DNA from: Bradyrhizobium sp. CSA207
Lineage (GTDB): Bacteria > Pseudomonadota > Alphaproteobacteria > Rhizobiales > Xanthobacteraceae
Assembly (NCBI RefSeq): GCF_029051685.1
Contig: NZ_JAACFT010000029.1
Span: 1-64,000, forward strand
DNA: 64,000 bases
Direction: 5' to 3'
Shown here piece after piece: positions 42,904 through 52,167 of the stretch. Position 1 is the first letter of the stretch. Each line of letters starts with the position of its first letter. The position numbers and the translations under genes were made by a program. The notes under the pieces are model-generated. The model was not told where the DNA came from. It did no database searches and was given only the letters and a program-made list of their open reading frames with translations.

Positions 42904-43800
42904 CTACTCCTTTACCGCGCCGGTCAGCGAAGAAACGTAGTAATCCACGAACAGCGAATAGAAGATCGCAACCGGCAGCGAGCCGAGCAGCGATCCGGCC
43001 ATCAGCGCCCCCCACTGGTAGACGTCGCCGGTGACGAGCTCGGTCAGGATCGCGACCGGGACGGTCTTGTTGGCGCCGCTCTGGATGAAGGCGAGCGCGT
43101 AGATGAACTCGTTCCACGACAGCGTGAAGGAGAAGATGCCGGCCGAGATCAGGCCGGGCACCGCGAGCGGCAGCGTGATCCGCCGCAGGATCTGCAGCCG
43201 CGTCGCGCCGTCGACCAGCGCGCATTCCTCGAGCTCATAGGGAATCGACTTGAAATAGCCGATCAGCAGCCAGGTGCAGAACGGCACCAGGAAGGTCGGA
43301 TAGACCAGGATCAGCGCCAGCGGACTGTCGAACAGGCCGAACTGCACCACCACGGTCGCAAGCGGGATGAACAGGATCGACGGCGGCACCAGATAGGCCA
43401 GATAAATGCCGAGGCCGACATAAGGGCTGCCGCGAAAGCGCAGCCGTTCGATGGCATAGGCCGCCAGCGTGCTCGCGATCAGCGACAGCGTCGTCGATCC
43501 GATCGCGACCATCATCGTCGTCCACAGCCAGCGCGGATAGGCCGTGTCGAACAGCAGGTGCTTGATGTGAGCGAGCGTCGGCGAGGAGATCCAGAACGGG
43601 TTGTGCTGTTTGAAATTCATCAGTTCCGCGTTCGGCTTGAACGAGGTGATCGCCATCCAGTAGAACGGAAACAGCAGGATCAGCACGAAGCAGCCGAGCG
43701 GCAGATAGATCATCATCAGCCGCCGCAGCCCGGAATCCCAGGCCATGGTATCGGGTGCGGCTTTGGCGGCGGTGGCCGACTGCGCGACGGTGTCAGTCAT
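42904..43800 (-). CDS. ABC importer permease, MalG-like
   Basis: 298-aa permease with six helices. The EAA loop YELEECALVDGATRLQILRR and the TLSWNEFIYALAFIQSGANK stretch are typical for the MalG/UgpE group. It overlaps the MalF-like gene by 8 bases. Third gene of an operon with the binding protein and MalF-like permease. No ATPase is encoded in the group. Confidence 0.92.
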   Translation of the reverse strand: MTDTVAQSATAAKAAPDTMAWDSGLRRLMMIYLPLGCFVLILLFPFYWMAITSFKPNAELMNFKQHNPFWISSPTLAHIKHLLFDTAYPRWLWTTMMVAIGSTTLSLIASTLAAYAIERLRFRGSPYVGLGIYLAYLVPPSILFIPLATVVVQFGLFDSPLALILVYPTFLVPFCTWLLIGYFKSIPYELEECALVDGATRLQILRRITLPLAVPGLISAGIFSFTLSWNEFIYALAFIQSGANKTVPVAILTELVTGDVYQWGALMAGSLLGSLPVAIFYSLFVDYYVSSLTGAVKE

Positions 43801-44749
43801 TGCTCTCTCCCTGCTGCCATTTGCGGCGCGCCAGGCCGAAATAGGAGAACAGCGTCGCGAACACCAGGAACGGGATCATCGACACTGCGATGGCGGCGCC
43901 CTCGCCGAGCTCGCCGCCGGCGATGCCGCGCTGAAAGGCCAGCGTTGCCAGCAGATGGGTCGAGTTGCCGGGGCCGCCGCGGGTGATGGCGTAGACGAGC
44001 TGGAAGTCGGTGAAGGTGAAGATGATCGAGAAGGTCATGACGATGGCGAGGATCGGCATCATCATCGGAAAGGTGATGTAGCGGAAGCGCTGCCAGGCGC
44101 TGGCGCCGTCGAGCATCGCCGCCTCGTAGAGTGACGGCGAGATGGTCTGCAGGCCGGCGAGCAGCGAGATCGCGACGAAGGGGATGCCGCGCCAGATGTT
44201 GGCGGCGATCAGCGAGAAACGCGCCGGCCAGGGCGAACCGAGGAAGTCGACATTGCTCGAGCGCCAATGCAGCACGTCGACCAGCAGATAGGAGATGATC
44301 GAGAACTGCGGATCGTAGATCCACCAGAACGCCAGCGCCGAGAGCACCGTCGGAACGATCCAGGGCAGCAGGATGATCGCACGCAGCAGGCTCTTGAACG
44401 GAAAATGGTTGTTGAGCAGGAGCGCGAGCCAGAAGCCGAGCGCGAACTTTCCGAACGTCGCGATTCCCGTGTAGACCACGCTGTAGAACACCGCGTTCCA
44501 CCACAGGGGATCGGTGAGCAGATACTGGAAATTCTCGAAGCCGACGAAGACGCCGCGCCGGCCGATCGTGGTGTCGGTGAAGGCGAGCCAGATGCCGAGG
44601 CCGAGCGGATAGGTGAGGAAGACCGCGAGCAGGCCGATCGCGGGTGCAAGGCACATCACGACCAGGAACGGCTTGTAGTCGAACAGCCGCACGATCCAGC
44701 CGGGTTGCCGGACCGCGATGCTGCTCGATGAAAGGGTGGTTACGGACAT
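43793..44749 (-). CDS. ABC importer permease, MalF-like
   Basis: 318-aa permease of the MalF/UgpA group. The segment VFLTYPLGLGIWLAFTDTTI in the first periplasmic loop, the EAA loop PSLYEAAMLDGASAWQRFRY, and FQLVYAITRGGPGNSTHLLA are family features. It lies 153 bases after the binding-protein gene; that gap holds a palindromic repeat. It pairs with the permease at 42904-43800. Confidence 0.92.
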   Translation of the reverse strand: MSVTTLSSSSIAVRQPGWIVRLFDYKPFLVVMCLAPAIGLLAVFLTYPLGLGIWLAFTDTTIGRRGVFVGFENFQYLLTDPLWWNAVFYSVVYTGIATFGKFALGFWLALLLNNHFPFKSLLRAIILLPWIVPTVLSALAFWWIYDPQFSIISYLLVDVLHWRSSNVDFLGSPWPARFSLIAANIWRGIPFVAISLLAGLQTISPSLYEAAMLDGASAWQRFRYITFPMMMPILAIVMTFSIIFTFTDFQLVYAITRGGPGNSTHLLATLAFQRGIAGGELGEGAAIAVSMIPFLVFATLFSYFGLARRKWQQGESND

Positions 44750-44773
44750 CGGATCCTTATCCTGGTCTGACTT

Positions 44774-44873
44774 CCAAAGTCATTCCGGGGCGATGCGCAG
44801 CATCGAACCCGGAATCTCGAGATTCCGGGTCTGGTGCTTGCGTACCATCCCGGAATCACGACGTGCCAATTGC
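44774..44873. repeat. Palindromic repeat between binding-protein and permease genes
   Basis: Contains a 22-base perfect palindrome centred on tcga (44808-44829), flanked by cattccggggcg and a catcccggaatcacg stretch. It shares the cattccgggg opening with the composite element at 36795. Like the hairpins at 23258-23317 it separates a binding-protein gene from its permeases. Confidence 0.8.
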
Positions 44874-44902
44874 TCCTCGCCGGTGACGGCCGCGCCTTCG
44901 CG

Positions 44903-46252
44903 TTACTTCGCCGCCTGCCGCCTAAAATACCGCTTGCAGCGTTGTTCGGCTTCCGCGGCCGCGGCCTCCGGCGTGGCTGCGCCGGTCGCGACCGATGCGC
45001 ACATCTGAATCAGCACGTAGTCGGCGCTGACGGCACCGGTGGCCGTCGAGATCGGGCCCTTGTAGCCGTCATAATAGGTGCTGTTCATCGTGTCCTTGAA
45101 CAGTTTCACCTTGGGATCCTGCGACCACACGGCGGCCTCGGCATAGGCGGCCAGCGGCTGGGCCCAATAGCCGGAGTTGGCGTTGAGCCACGGCTCGTAT
45201 TGGTCCTTCTCCAGCATGTATTGCAGGAAGGCCTTTGCGGCGTTGGGGTACTGGCTATGCTTGAACGCCATGGCGTTCAGCGTCAGTCCTGCCATCGGAG
45301 AGATCTTGGCCACGCCCTTTGGCAGCAGCTGATGCTCGCTGTCGTCGGCGATCGCCTTGGTCGCAGGATCGTTCTTCAGCGAGAAGTACAGCGAGACGCC
45401 GTTGGCGGTCAGCGCGATCTCCTGCGAAGAGTAGGCCCGATTGTTGCTGACGTCATTCCACGACGTCGTGCCGGCGATGAAGGTCGGGTAGAGCTGCTTG
45501 ACCCAGTTCAGCGCGGCGATCGTCTCCTTGCTGTTGATGGTGATGTTGCCCTCCTCATCGAGCAGGGAGGCGTTATGCGACCACAGCGCCCAGTTCGCGA
45601 AACCGTTGCCGTCGCCCTTGGCGTTGCCGAGCGCGAAGCCCGCCGGCTTGCCGGCCTTGTGCAGCTTCTGGCACAGGTCGACGATACCGGCATGGTCTTC
45701 CGGCACCTTGTCGAAGCCGACCGATTGCAGGATCGATTTGCGGTAGATCAGCGGACCCGCGGTGGCGCCGAACGGCAGTCCGATCCAGGCGTCGCTCTTG
45801 TTCCTCTTGCCGTAGCGCTGCGCCAGCGGCAGCCAGCCGCCATAGCGCTTGCCGAGATAGTCGGCGACATCGGTCAGCTCGATCAGCTTGTCGATATAGA
45901 TGTGCGGTGCATCGGAGAAGCCGATGATGATGTCGGGGCCGGCGCCGGAATTGGCGGTCACCGCGGTCTGCTGGTTGATGTCCTCCCAGCCGACGAAGTC
46001 GACCTTGACCTCGACCCCGGTCTCCTTGGTGAACTTGGCCGCGTTGGCGCGGAACACGTCTTCGTCGGCCTGGACGAAACGGACCGGCCGCAGCATGCGC
46101 AGGGTCGCGCCCTTCTCGATCGGCAGTTTCGGAGCGGGGGCATCCGCGGCCTTGATCGCGGATTGAGCATTCGCCGGTGTACCGGTTGCCGCGATTGCCG
46201 CAGCGGACAGGCCCAGCGCCAAGGCATCACGACGTGTGATGTCGTTCCTCAT
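44903..46252 (-). CDS. Extracellular solute-binding protein (ABC importer)
   Basis: 449-residue family 1 binding protein. The N-terminus NDITRRDALALGLSAAAIAA is a twin-arginine-like signal. The mature chain has RMLRPVRFVQADEDVFRANA, VDFVGWEDINQQTAVTANSG (ligand-cleft loop) and a C-terminal FLQYMLEKDQYEPWLNANSG. ATG 46252 follows AGGAA; the longer frame adds no homologous residues. It is followed by two permeases and preceded by a 2-hydroxyacid dehydrogenase, so a sugar acid or polyol is a fair guess at the ligand. Confidence 0.9.
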   Translation of the reverse strand: MRNDITRRDALALGLSAAAIAATGTPANAQSAIKAADAPAPKLPIEKGATLRMLRPVRFVQADEDVFRANAAKFTKETGVEVKVDFVGWEDINQQTAVTANSGAGPDIIIGFSDAPHIYIDKLIELTDVADYLGKRYGGWLPLAQRYGKRNKSDAWIGLPFGATAGPLIYRKSILQSVGFDKVPEDHAGIVDLCQKLHKAGKPAGFALGNAKGDGNGFANWALWSHNASLLDEEGNITINSKETIAALNWVKQLYPTFIAGTTSWNDVSNNRAYSSQEIALTANGVSLYFSLKNDPATKAIADDSEHQLLPKGVAKISPMAGLTLNAMAFKHSQYPNAAKAFLQYMLEKDQYEPWLNANSGYWAQPLAAYAEAAVWSQDPKVKLFKDTMNSTYYDGYKGPISTATGAVSADYVLIQMCASVATGAATPEAAAAEAEQRCKRYFRRQAAK

Positions 46253-46338
46253 CAGTTCCTCCCTGTGATGTCTCCCTTCCCGGCGTTGCTCGCCGGTGAA
46301 GGGTCGTTCCGTTTTGCGGCGCGTTCTGCGCCAGCCGC

Positions 46339-47382
46339 CTAGCTGTTCGGCCCGCGATCCATGCTGACGGGCTGCCAGCGGCGGAGCGCGGTGCTTTGCA
46401 GCACCGACGGGTTGACGCAGCTTACCGGCCACATGCCCTGAAGCACCAGTGACAATTCGTAGCCCACGCGCCGCTTGCGCGCCTCGTCGAACCGTGCCGA
46501 GGCGGATGCGACATGGGCGGTCAGGGTGACGTTCTCCATGCCGAGCAGGGGATTGTTGTGCGACGGCGGTTCCTTTTCCAGCACGTCGAGGGCGGCGTGC
46601 GCGATCCAGCCCTCCTGCAGCGCCTTGATCAGGCTCTCCTCGTCCACCGTGGCACCGCGGCCGGTATTGATGAAGATCGAGCCCTTCTTCATCTGCCGAA
46701 AGTGCTTCTCGGTCAGCATGTGATGCACCTCGGGCCGGGCAGGTGCATGCATCGAGACGAAATCGGATTGCGACAGCACCTCGTTCAGCGTCGCCGGGAT
46801 GACGCCGTGGTCGTACATCAGCGTCTCCTGGATGAAGGGATCGTAGGCCATCATGCGCAGGCCGAAGGGGGCGGCGCGCTTTGCCACCGCACGCGCGACA
46901 CGGCCGAACGAGACGAAGCCGAGCGTCTGGCCCATCAGCCGCGGAACCTTCAACAGCGCCGGCCGGCCCTCGGCCCAGCGGCCGCTGCGGACCATGCGGT
47001 CCTGCTCGACCAGACGGCGGAAGCCGGCGAGCAGCAGCATCATGGCGTGGTCGGCGACTTCCTCGATGAACGTGTCCGGAATGTTGGTGACGGGAATGCC
47101 ACGCGCAGTGGCGGCCTTGACGTCGACGCTATCGACGCCGACCGAGCCGAGCGTGATCACCTTGCAGCTCTCCAGCGCGTCGATGATCGACTTGGTGATC
47201 GGGATGCCCTTGGCGTAGATGGCGTCGGCTGTTTTCGCGGCGGCGATGAACTCGGCTTCGCTCGCCGGCGCCTCGATGATCTCGGCATCGATCGGATCGA
47301 GCGCCTCGCGCTCGTAGGAATAATCGCTGCCTGCGACCGTGAAGCTCGCGCCCTTCGGCGTCACCACCCTGTATTTCGGCAT
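46339..47382 (-). CDS. D-isomer-specific 2-hydroxyacid dehydrogenase, CtBP-like
   Basis: NAD-dependent dehydrogenase (347 aa) of the C-terminal-binding-protein branch. The NAD fold glycine motif is LGFVSFGRVARAVAKRAA (GxxSxGRV rather than GxGxxG, as often in this branch). Active-site residues are the Arg in FINTGRGATVDEESLI, the Glu in LDVLEKEPP and a His in LTAHVASAS. It lies 86 bases upstream of the binding-protein gene on the same strand and probably oxidises or reduces the imported substrate or its product (inferred). Confidence 0.88.
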   Translation of the reverse strand: MPKYRVVTPKGASFTVAGSDYSYEREALDPIDAEIIEAPASEAEFIAAAKTADAIYAKGIPITKSIIDALESCKVITLGSVGVDSVDVKAATARGIPVTNIPDTFIEEVADHAMMLLLAGFRRLVEQDRMVRSGRWAEGRPALLKVPRLMGQTLGFVSFGRVARAVAKRAAPFGLRMMAYDPFIQETLMYDHGVIPATLNEVLSQSDFVSMHAPARPEVHHMLTEKHFRQMKKGSIFINTGRGATVDEESLIKALQEGWIAHAALDVLEKEPPSHNNPLLGMENVTLTAHVASASARFDEARKRRVGYELSLVLQGMWPVSCVNPSVLQSTALRRWQPVSMDRGPNS

Positions 47383-47640
47383 GTTCTGCTCCCGATTTGG
47401 TTTGTCGGTTCTTGTTCTATGACCCGCACCTGTGCCGGGCCTTTGCGCCTTTTACGCGAAATCCGCGCGGTTGCGTACAATCGGCGGTTGCGGAAGGCGG
47501 AGAATATCCGCCGGTCTTCGCGCGACTTCCGGGCTTCTACTGAGGCGTCGTAACAGGTTGCTAATGGGTCCAACACTAAAAGTTTGATTCAAAATCAATT
47601 CGACCCGTGCATTTGCATTTCCCCATTCCGGAGCCATCCC

Positions 47641-49326
47641 GTGAAATTGAGCAATCTGAAGATCGCCTCCAAGCTTGGCATCCTTGTCGGCGTCACGTTG
47701 TTCGGTCTGTGCATTTCCGGGGTTCTCGCCGGATATCTCATGAAGCAGGAGATGGTGAGCGCGCGCATCGATCAGGCCAAGGCGATCGTGGAGTTGGGGC
47801 GCAACTATGCTACTGCGCTCAAGAAGCGCGTCGACGCCGGCGAGATGACGAAGGATGCGGCCATGGCCGAGCTTCGTCGTTACGGCAATGCGATGACCTA
47901 CGACAATGGCTCGGGATACCTGTTCGGCACGTCCTATGATGGCATCACGCAGCTCGCTCCCGATCCCAAGCAGATCGGCGCGAACCGCATGGAAGTCGTG
48001 ACCAACGGCCGCAAGCTCTCCAAGGAAATCATGGATGGGGTCAAGGCCAACGGCGAGATCCTGCTGCACTATGAATACATGAAGCCCGGCCAGCAAACGC
48101 CGATCCGCAAGATTGGCTATGCGGTGGCTATTCCCGGCTTCGACATGTATCTCGGCACCGGCGCCTATCTCGACGACATCGACGCCAAGATGGGCCCGGT
48201 CTACTGGCTGCTCGGCCTTGCCATGCTCGGCATCGTCATCGTCGCCGGCAGCGTCGCCTGGCTGCTCGGCCGCAGCATCAGCCGTCCGCTGGCGCTGCTC
48301 GGCGCCCGCATGAAGGATCTCGCCGACGGCAAGCTCGAAGGTGACATCCCCGGCGTCGGCCGCGGCGACGAGGTCGGCGCGATGGCTTCGACCGTCCAGA
48401 TCTTCAAGGACAACGCGGTCCGCATCCGCGACCTCGAGCAGACCGATGCGGCCGCCAAGGAGCGCGCCGCGGCGGAGCGTCGCAGTGCGATGGAAGACAT
48501 CGCCAACGACTTCGAACGCAGCGTCAACGGCATCGTCCGTTCGGTCTCCTCGGCCGCGGCCGGCATGCAGACCACGGCGCAGTCGATGACCGCGACCGCG
48601 GGCGATGCCTCCTCGCGGGCGGCAACCGTCGGTGCGGCCTCGCAAAAGGCCTCCGGCAATGTCGGCACGGTTGCCGCCGCCGCCGAAGAGCTGTCGAGCT
48701 CGGTTGCGGAAATCTCCCGCCAGGTGACGCGCTCGACCGAGGTGGCGAGCAGGGCTGTCAGCGATGCCGAGCGCACCAACGCCACGGTGCAGGAGCTCTC
48801 CACCGGCGCCGAGAAGATCGGCGAGGTGGTCAAGCTCATTCATTCGATCGCGGCGCAGACCAATTTGCTCGCGCTCAACGCCACCATCGAGGCGGCGCGG
48901 GCTGGTGAATCCGGCCGCGGCTTCGCCGTCGTCGCTTCCGAGGTCAAGGCGCTCGCCAACCAGACGGCCAAGGCCACCGAGGAAATCTCCGCCCAGGTCG
49001 CGGCCATGCAGACCTCGACCAGCGATGCGGTCGCGGCGATCGGCGGCATCACCCAGACCATTGCCGAGATGAGTGAGATCACCGCCGGGATTTCGTCGTC
49101 CATCGAGCAGCAGGGCGAAGCGACTCGCGAGATCGCGCGCAACATCCAGTCGGTGGCGGCCGGCTCGAACGAGATCAACACCAATATCGGCAGCGTCGCC
49201 TCGGCCGCGGAAGCGACCGGCGCGGCCGCCTCCGACGTGCTCTCCAACGCTCGCGAACTGGACAACCAGTCCGGCGCGTTGCGCAGCGCCGTCGACGGCT
49301 TCCTCGCCAAGGTCCGCGCGGCTTAG
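47641..49326 (+). CDS. Methyl-accepting chemotaxis protein with a periplasmic sCache domain
   Basis: 561-aa chemoreceptor. First membrane helix about residues 8-30; periplasmic single-Cache domain about 35-185 with YDNGSGYLFGTSYDGITQLA and GYAVAIPGFDMYLGTGAYLD, a pattern of receptors for small organic acids; second helix about 190-212; HAMP domain ISRPLALLGARMKDLADGKL; signalling domain with the hairpin tip QTNLLALNATIEAARAGESG. GTG 47641 has GGAG 7 bases upstream and starts at KLSNLKIASKLG, the usual MCP front. The frame upstream is not conserved-looking. Confidence 0.9.
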   Translation: MKLSNLKIASKLGILVGVTLFGLCISGVLAGYLMKQEMVSARIDQAKAIVELGRNYATALKKRVDAGEMTKDAAMAELRRYGNAMTYDNGSGYLFGTSYDGITQLAPDPKQIGANRMEVVTNGRKLSKEIMDGVKANGEILLHYEYMKPGQQTPIRKIGYAVAIPGFDMYLGTGAYLDDIDAKMGPVYWLLGLAMLGIVIVAGSVAWLLGRSISRPLALLGARMKDLADGKLEGDIPGVGRGDEVGAMASTVQIFKDNAVRIRDLEQTDAAAKERAAAERRSAMEDIANDFERSVNGIVRSVSSAAAGMQTTAQSMTATAGDASSRAATVGAASQKASGNVGTVAAAAEELSSSVAEISRQVTRSTEVASRAVSDAERTNATVQELSTGAEKIGEVVKLIHSIAAQTNLLALNATIEAARAGESGRGFAVVASEVKALANQTAKATEEISAQVAAMQTSTSDAVAAIGGITQTIAEMSEITAGISSSIEQQGEATREIARNIQSVAAGSNEINTNIGSVASAAEATGAAASDVLSNARELDNQSGALRSAVDGFLAKVRAA

Positions 49327-49335
49327 GCCGTAACT

Positions 49336-49454
49336 GTCATGCCCCGCGAAGGCGGGGCATCCAGTACGCCGCGGCCCATCGGGTCAATCACTACCGTCTC
49401 GGAATACTGGATCCTCCGCTCCAGTGCGCAATTGCGCACAAGGCGGAGGATGAC
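49336..49454. repeat. Palindromic repeat, atgccccgc family, copy 2
   Basis: Opens with the same gtcatgccccgcgaaggcgg wording as 41345 and continues ccagtacgccgcggcc, then diverges to a tcctccgc/gcggagga closing pair. It lies between convergent genes. Confidence 0.85.
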
Positions 49455-49474
49455 AGCATCCGAGGGGAGCAGCG

Positions 49475-50452
49475 CTACTGCTTCTCGACGCCCGCGTTCG
49501 TGATCAGCTTCTCCCACAACACGAGCTGCTCACCCACGAACGTGCCGAGCTGCTCCGGCGTGCCGGAAAAGGCGTCCATGCCGAGCGTCGCGAGCTGGGC
49601 CTTGATCTCCGGCTTCTCGACGATTTTCCTGATCTCCGCGTTGAGCCGCGTCACGATCTCTTTCGGCATGCCTGCGGGGCCGAAATAGCCTTGCCATGAC
49701 GAGATGTCGAAGTCCGCCACGCCGGCCTCCTGCATCGAGGGCAGGTTCGGCACCAGCGGCGAGCGGTCCTTGGTGGTGACTGCGAGCGCGCGCAGCGCGT
49801 TGCCGTTGACGTGTGGCAGGCCGGTCAGGATATCGACGAACATCATCGAGACGCGGCCGCCCATGACGTCGTTGAGTGCCGGCGGCGAGCTCTTGTAGGG
49901 CACGTGCAACAGGTCGAGCCCGGCATTATGCGCAAAGGTCGCACCCGACACGATCGCCGATGACGAGCCCGAGGCGTAGCTCAGCTTGCCCGGATTGGCC
50001 TTGCCATAGGCGATGAGCTCGCCGACCGTCTTTGCCGGCACGTCCGGATGAACGACCAGCATGAACGGCAGGTCGCCGGTGCGCGCGATCGGGGTGAAGT
50101 CCTTGACGGGATCGTAGGTCAGGCTCTTGAGCAGATAGGGATTGGCCGAATGCGTGGTGTTGGTCGTCACCAGCAGCGTGTAGCCGTCGGGCGCGGCGCG
50201 CGCGACAAAGGTCGCCGCGATCATGCCGTTGGCGCCCGCCTTGTTCTCGATCACGATGCCGACGCCGAGTGCCTGCGACAAATGATGCGAGATCAGCCGC
50301 GTCGTGGTGTCAGTGCCACTGCCGGCCGCGAACGGCAACACCAGCGTGATGTTGCGGCTGGGATAATTGTCGGCCTGGGCCGTGGATGCGGCGGCGAGAC
50401 AAAGCACGGCCGCGCCGGCGGCGCACAGGTTACGGATCAGCGCTGAAAGCAT
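49475..50452 (-). CDS. Tripartite tricarboxylate transporter-type binding protein (Bug/TctC)
   Basis: Periplasmic binding protein of the TctC/Bug family, 325 aa. Signal peptide SALIRNLCAAGAAVLCLAAA, then YPSRNITLVLPFAAGSGTDT, IENKAGANGMIAATFVARAA, PDGYTLLVTTNTTHSANPYL and HVPYKSSPPALNDVMGGRVS, all typical. The membrane partners TctA and TctB are absent, which is usual for this greatly expanded family. ATG 50452 lies behind GAGGGA. The substrate is unknown, generally a carboxylate or related small acid. Confidence 0.92.
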   Translation of the reverse strand: MLSALIRNLCAAGAAVLCLAAASTAQADNYPSRNITLVLPFAAGSGTDTTTRLISHHLSQALGVGIVIENKAGANGMIAATFVARAAPDGYTLLVTTNTTHSANPYLLKSLTYDPVKDFTPIARTGDLPFMLVVHPDVPAKTVGELIAYGKANPGKLSYASGSSSAIVSGATFAHNAGLDLLHVPYKSSPPALNDVMGGRVSMMFVDILTGLPHVNGNALRALAVTTKDRSPLVPNLPSMQEAGVADFDISSWQGYFGPAGMPKEIVTRLNAEIRKIVEKPEIKAQLATLGMDAFSGTPEQLGTFVGEQLVLWEKLITNAGVEKQ

Positions 50453-50548
50453 GTTTGGTCGTTCCCTCTTTTTCGTTGGCAGGGAACCTAGCCGGTCCAA
50501 ATCGAAACTGAAAGATGGCAGACGGGCGGACGCGTCCGCAGCGCGGAA

Positions 50549-51484
50549 TTACTTCACCGCCGAACCCTGCCGCGACGCGATCACGACGCCGGCGAGGACC
50601 AGCGCGTAGCCGATCAGGTGGAACGGCTGCAGCTTTTCGCCGAGCAGCAGGATCGCCATCGCCGAGCCGAACACCGGCACCAGATGGAAGAACGGCGCAG
50701 CCCGGTTCGGCCCGATCAGCGCCACGCCGCGGTTGAAGAAGAGATAGGCCAGCGTCGAGGGGAAGATCAGGATGTAGCCCAGCGTCGCCAGCGTCACCGT
50801 ATCGAGTTGCATGACGCGGCCGCTCCAGGCCTCCCAGATCGCCGTGGGCAGCAGCATCGTTGCGCCGCAGCAGGTGGTGAACGACAGAAAGGAGAGCTGA
50901 TGGATCTTGGGCCGGCGCGGGATGAAGGCGGAGTAGATCCCGAACGCCACCAGCGACGAGGCGAACATGATGTCGCCCCGGTTGAACGTGATGCTCGCGA
51001 GCGCCGCGAGATCGCCGCGCAGGATGATGATCAGCACGCCTGCAAGCGAGATCGCGATCCCGGCGAGCTGCGCAGCCGTGAGCCGCACGCCGAACAGTAC
51101 CAGCGACCACAGCGCCACGAACAACGGCCCGGCCGACTGGATCAGCAGCGCGTTCAGCGCCTCGGTGTATTGCATCGCCCAATAGGAGATCGCGTTGTTG
51201 AAGGCGAAGCCCACCAGCGACAGGAACAGCATCAGCGGCAGGCTTTTGCGTATGCTCGGCCAGTCGCGCTTCAGGTGCGGCCATGCGAACGGCAACAGGA
51301 TCAGGAACACGCCGTACCAGCGGATCGTGGTCACCGTCAGCGGCGGCACATGCACGCCGACATGGCGCGCGAGCACGATGTTGCCGGCCCAGAACAGCGA
51401 GCTCAGGCTCAGCAACAAATAGGGCTGGTTATTGAGCCAACTGGCCGGATTCGAGGCGGTTGGCGCGGGCGAAGCAATCGTCAT
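50549..51484 (-). CDS. EamA/DMT family transporter (paralogue A)
   Basis: Ten-helix drug/metabolite exporter, 311 aa, two EamA repeats. Recognisable by the front SWLNNQPYLLLSLSSLFWAG, the repeat junction, and FPSTLAYLFFNRGVALIGPN with FFHLVPVFGSAMAILLLGE. ATG 51484 is preferred over a TTG 15 bases upstream. It is a clear paralogue of the gene at 53856-54788. These carriers export amino acids or other small metabolites. Confidence 0.9.
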   Translation of the reverse strand: MTIASPAPTASNPASWLNNQPYLLLSLSSLFWAGNIVLARHVGVHVPPLTVTTIRWYGVFLILLPFAWPHLKRDWPSIRKSLPLMLFLSLVGFAFNNAISYWAMQYTEALNALLIQSAGPLFVALWSLVLFGVRLTAAQLAGIAISLAGVLIIILRGDLAALASITFNRGDIMFASSLVAFGIYSAFIPRRPKIHQLSFLSFTTCCGATMLLPTAIWEAWSGRVMQLDTVTLATLGYILIFPSTLAYLFFNRGVALIGPNRAAPFFHLVPVFGSAMAILLLGEKLQPFHLIGYALVLAGVVIASRQGSAVK

Positions 51485-51577
51485 CGGCGTTCGACGCAAG
51501 CTTGCGCCGGATTGCCGCTATGACACAAGTCACGCGGTCGCAATGCTACAATGCACGCATGACCTGAGGAGGCGTCA

Positions 51578-51979
51578 TTGCCGGTTAATATGTTGAACAT
51601 CGAGGGCCTGGAGCAGCTCGACCGGCATGCGCCGGTCGTGATGCTGAACCTGATGCGCTTCCACGAGCGTTCGCGCGACGGCGACGGTTCCGGATGGGAC
51701 GCCTATTTGCGCTACAGCGCGATCACCGTGCCGATGATCAAGGCGCGCGGCGGCACACTGCTGTGGACCGGTGAGGCCAAAGCGGTCGCGCTTGGCACAC
51801 GTGACGGCAACGAGTGGGATTTCGTCGCGCTGGTCTATTACCCGTCCGTCGCGGCCTTCCTCGACATGATGGCGTCAGAGGCTTACGAAAACGAAGCCGA
51901 CCCGCACCGCCGCAACGGCTGCGCCGAGCACGTTATCATCGCGACCAGCGAAGCATACAGCAAGTTCAGGACGAAGTAG
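51578..51979 (+). CDS. DUF1330 domain protein
   Basis: 133-residue protein of the dimeric alpha/beta-barrel type (DUF1330). The parts PVVMLNLMRFHERSRDGDGS, GGTLLWTGEAKAVALGTRDG and VALVYYPSVAAFLDMMASEA fit the family. AGGAGG (51567-51572) lies 5 bases before TTG 51578, so that start is better supported than ATG 51590, at 17 bases. Function is unknown. Confidence 0.82.
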   Translation: MPVNMLNIEGLEQLDRHAPVVMLNLMRFHERSRDGDGSGWDAYLRYSAITVPMIKARGGTLLWTGEAKAVALGTRDGNEWDFVALVYYPSVAAFLDMMASEAYENEADPHRRNGCAEHVIIATSEAYSKFRTK

Positions 51980-51989
51980 CGCGTTCTAC

Positions 51990-52145
51990 TTTCCCTCTCC
52001 CCTTGTGGGAGAGGGTGGCTCGCCGCGGAGCGGCGAGACGGGTGAGGGGTTGTCGCCGCGCATGAACATCTTGCTTCAGTATTCACGGAAGCAACCCCTC
52101 ATCCGGCGCTTCGCGCCACCTTCTCCCACAAGGGGAGAAGGAAAG
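51990..52145. repeat. Palindromic repeat between convergent genes
   Basis: Left part ccctctccccttgtgggaga and right part ctcccacaaggggagaagga are inverse copies about 110 bases apart, with a gccgcggagcggc hairpin and gggtgagggg/cccctcatccgg arms inside. It is related to the element at 37242-37411. Confidence 0.82.
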
Positions 52146-52167
52146 AGACTCGCGGTCGCAACGGCGT

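Noticed and set aside
47584..47598. TTGAT-N5-ATCAA palindrome upstream of the chemoreceptor
   Set aside because: Half-sites match Fnr perfectly but the spacer is five bases instead of four, so binding by Fnr/FixK-type proteins is doubtful.
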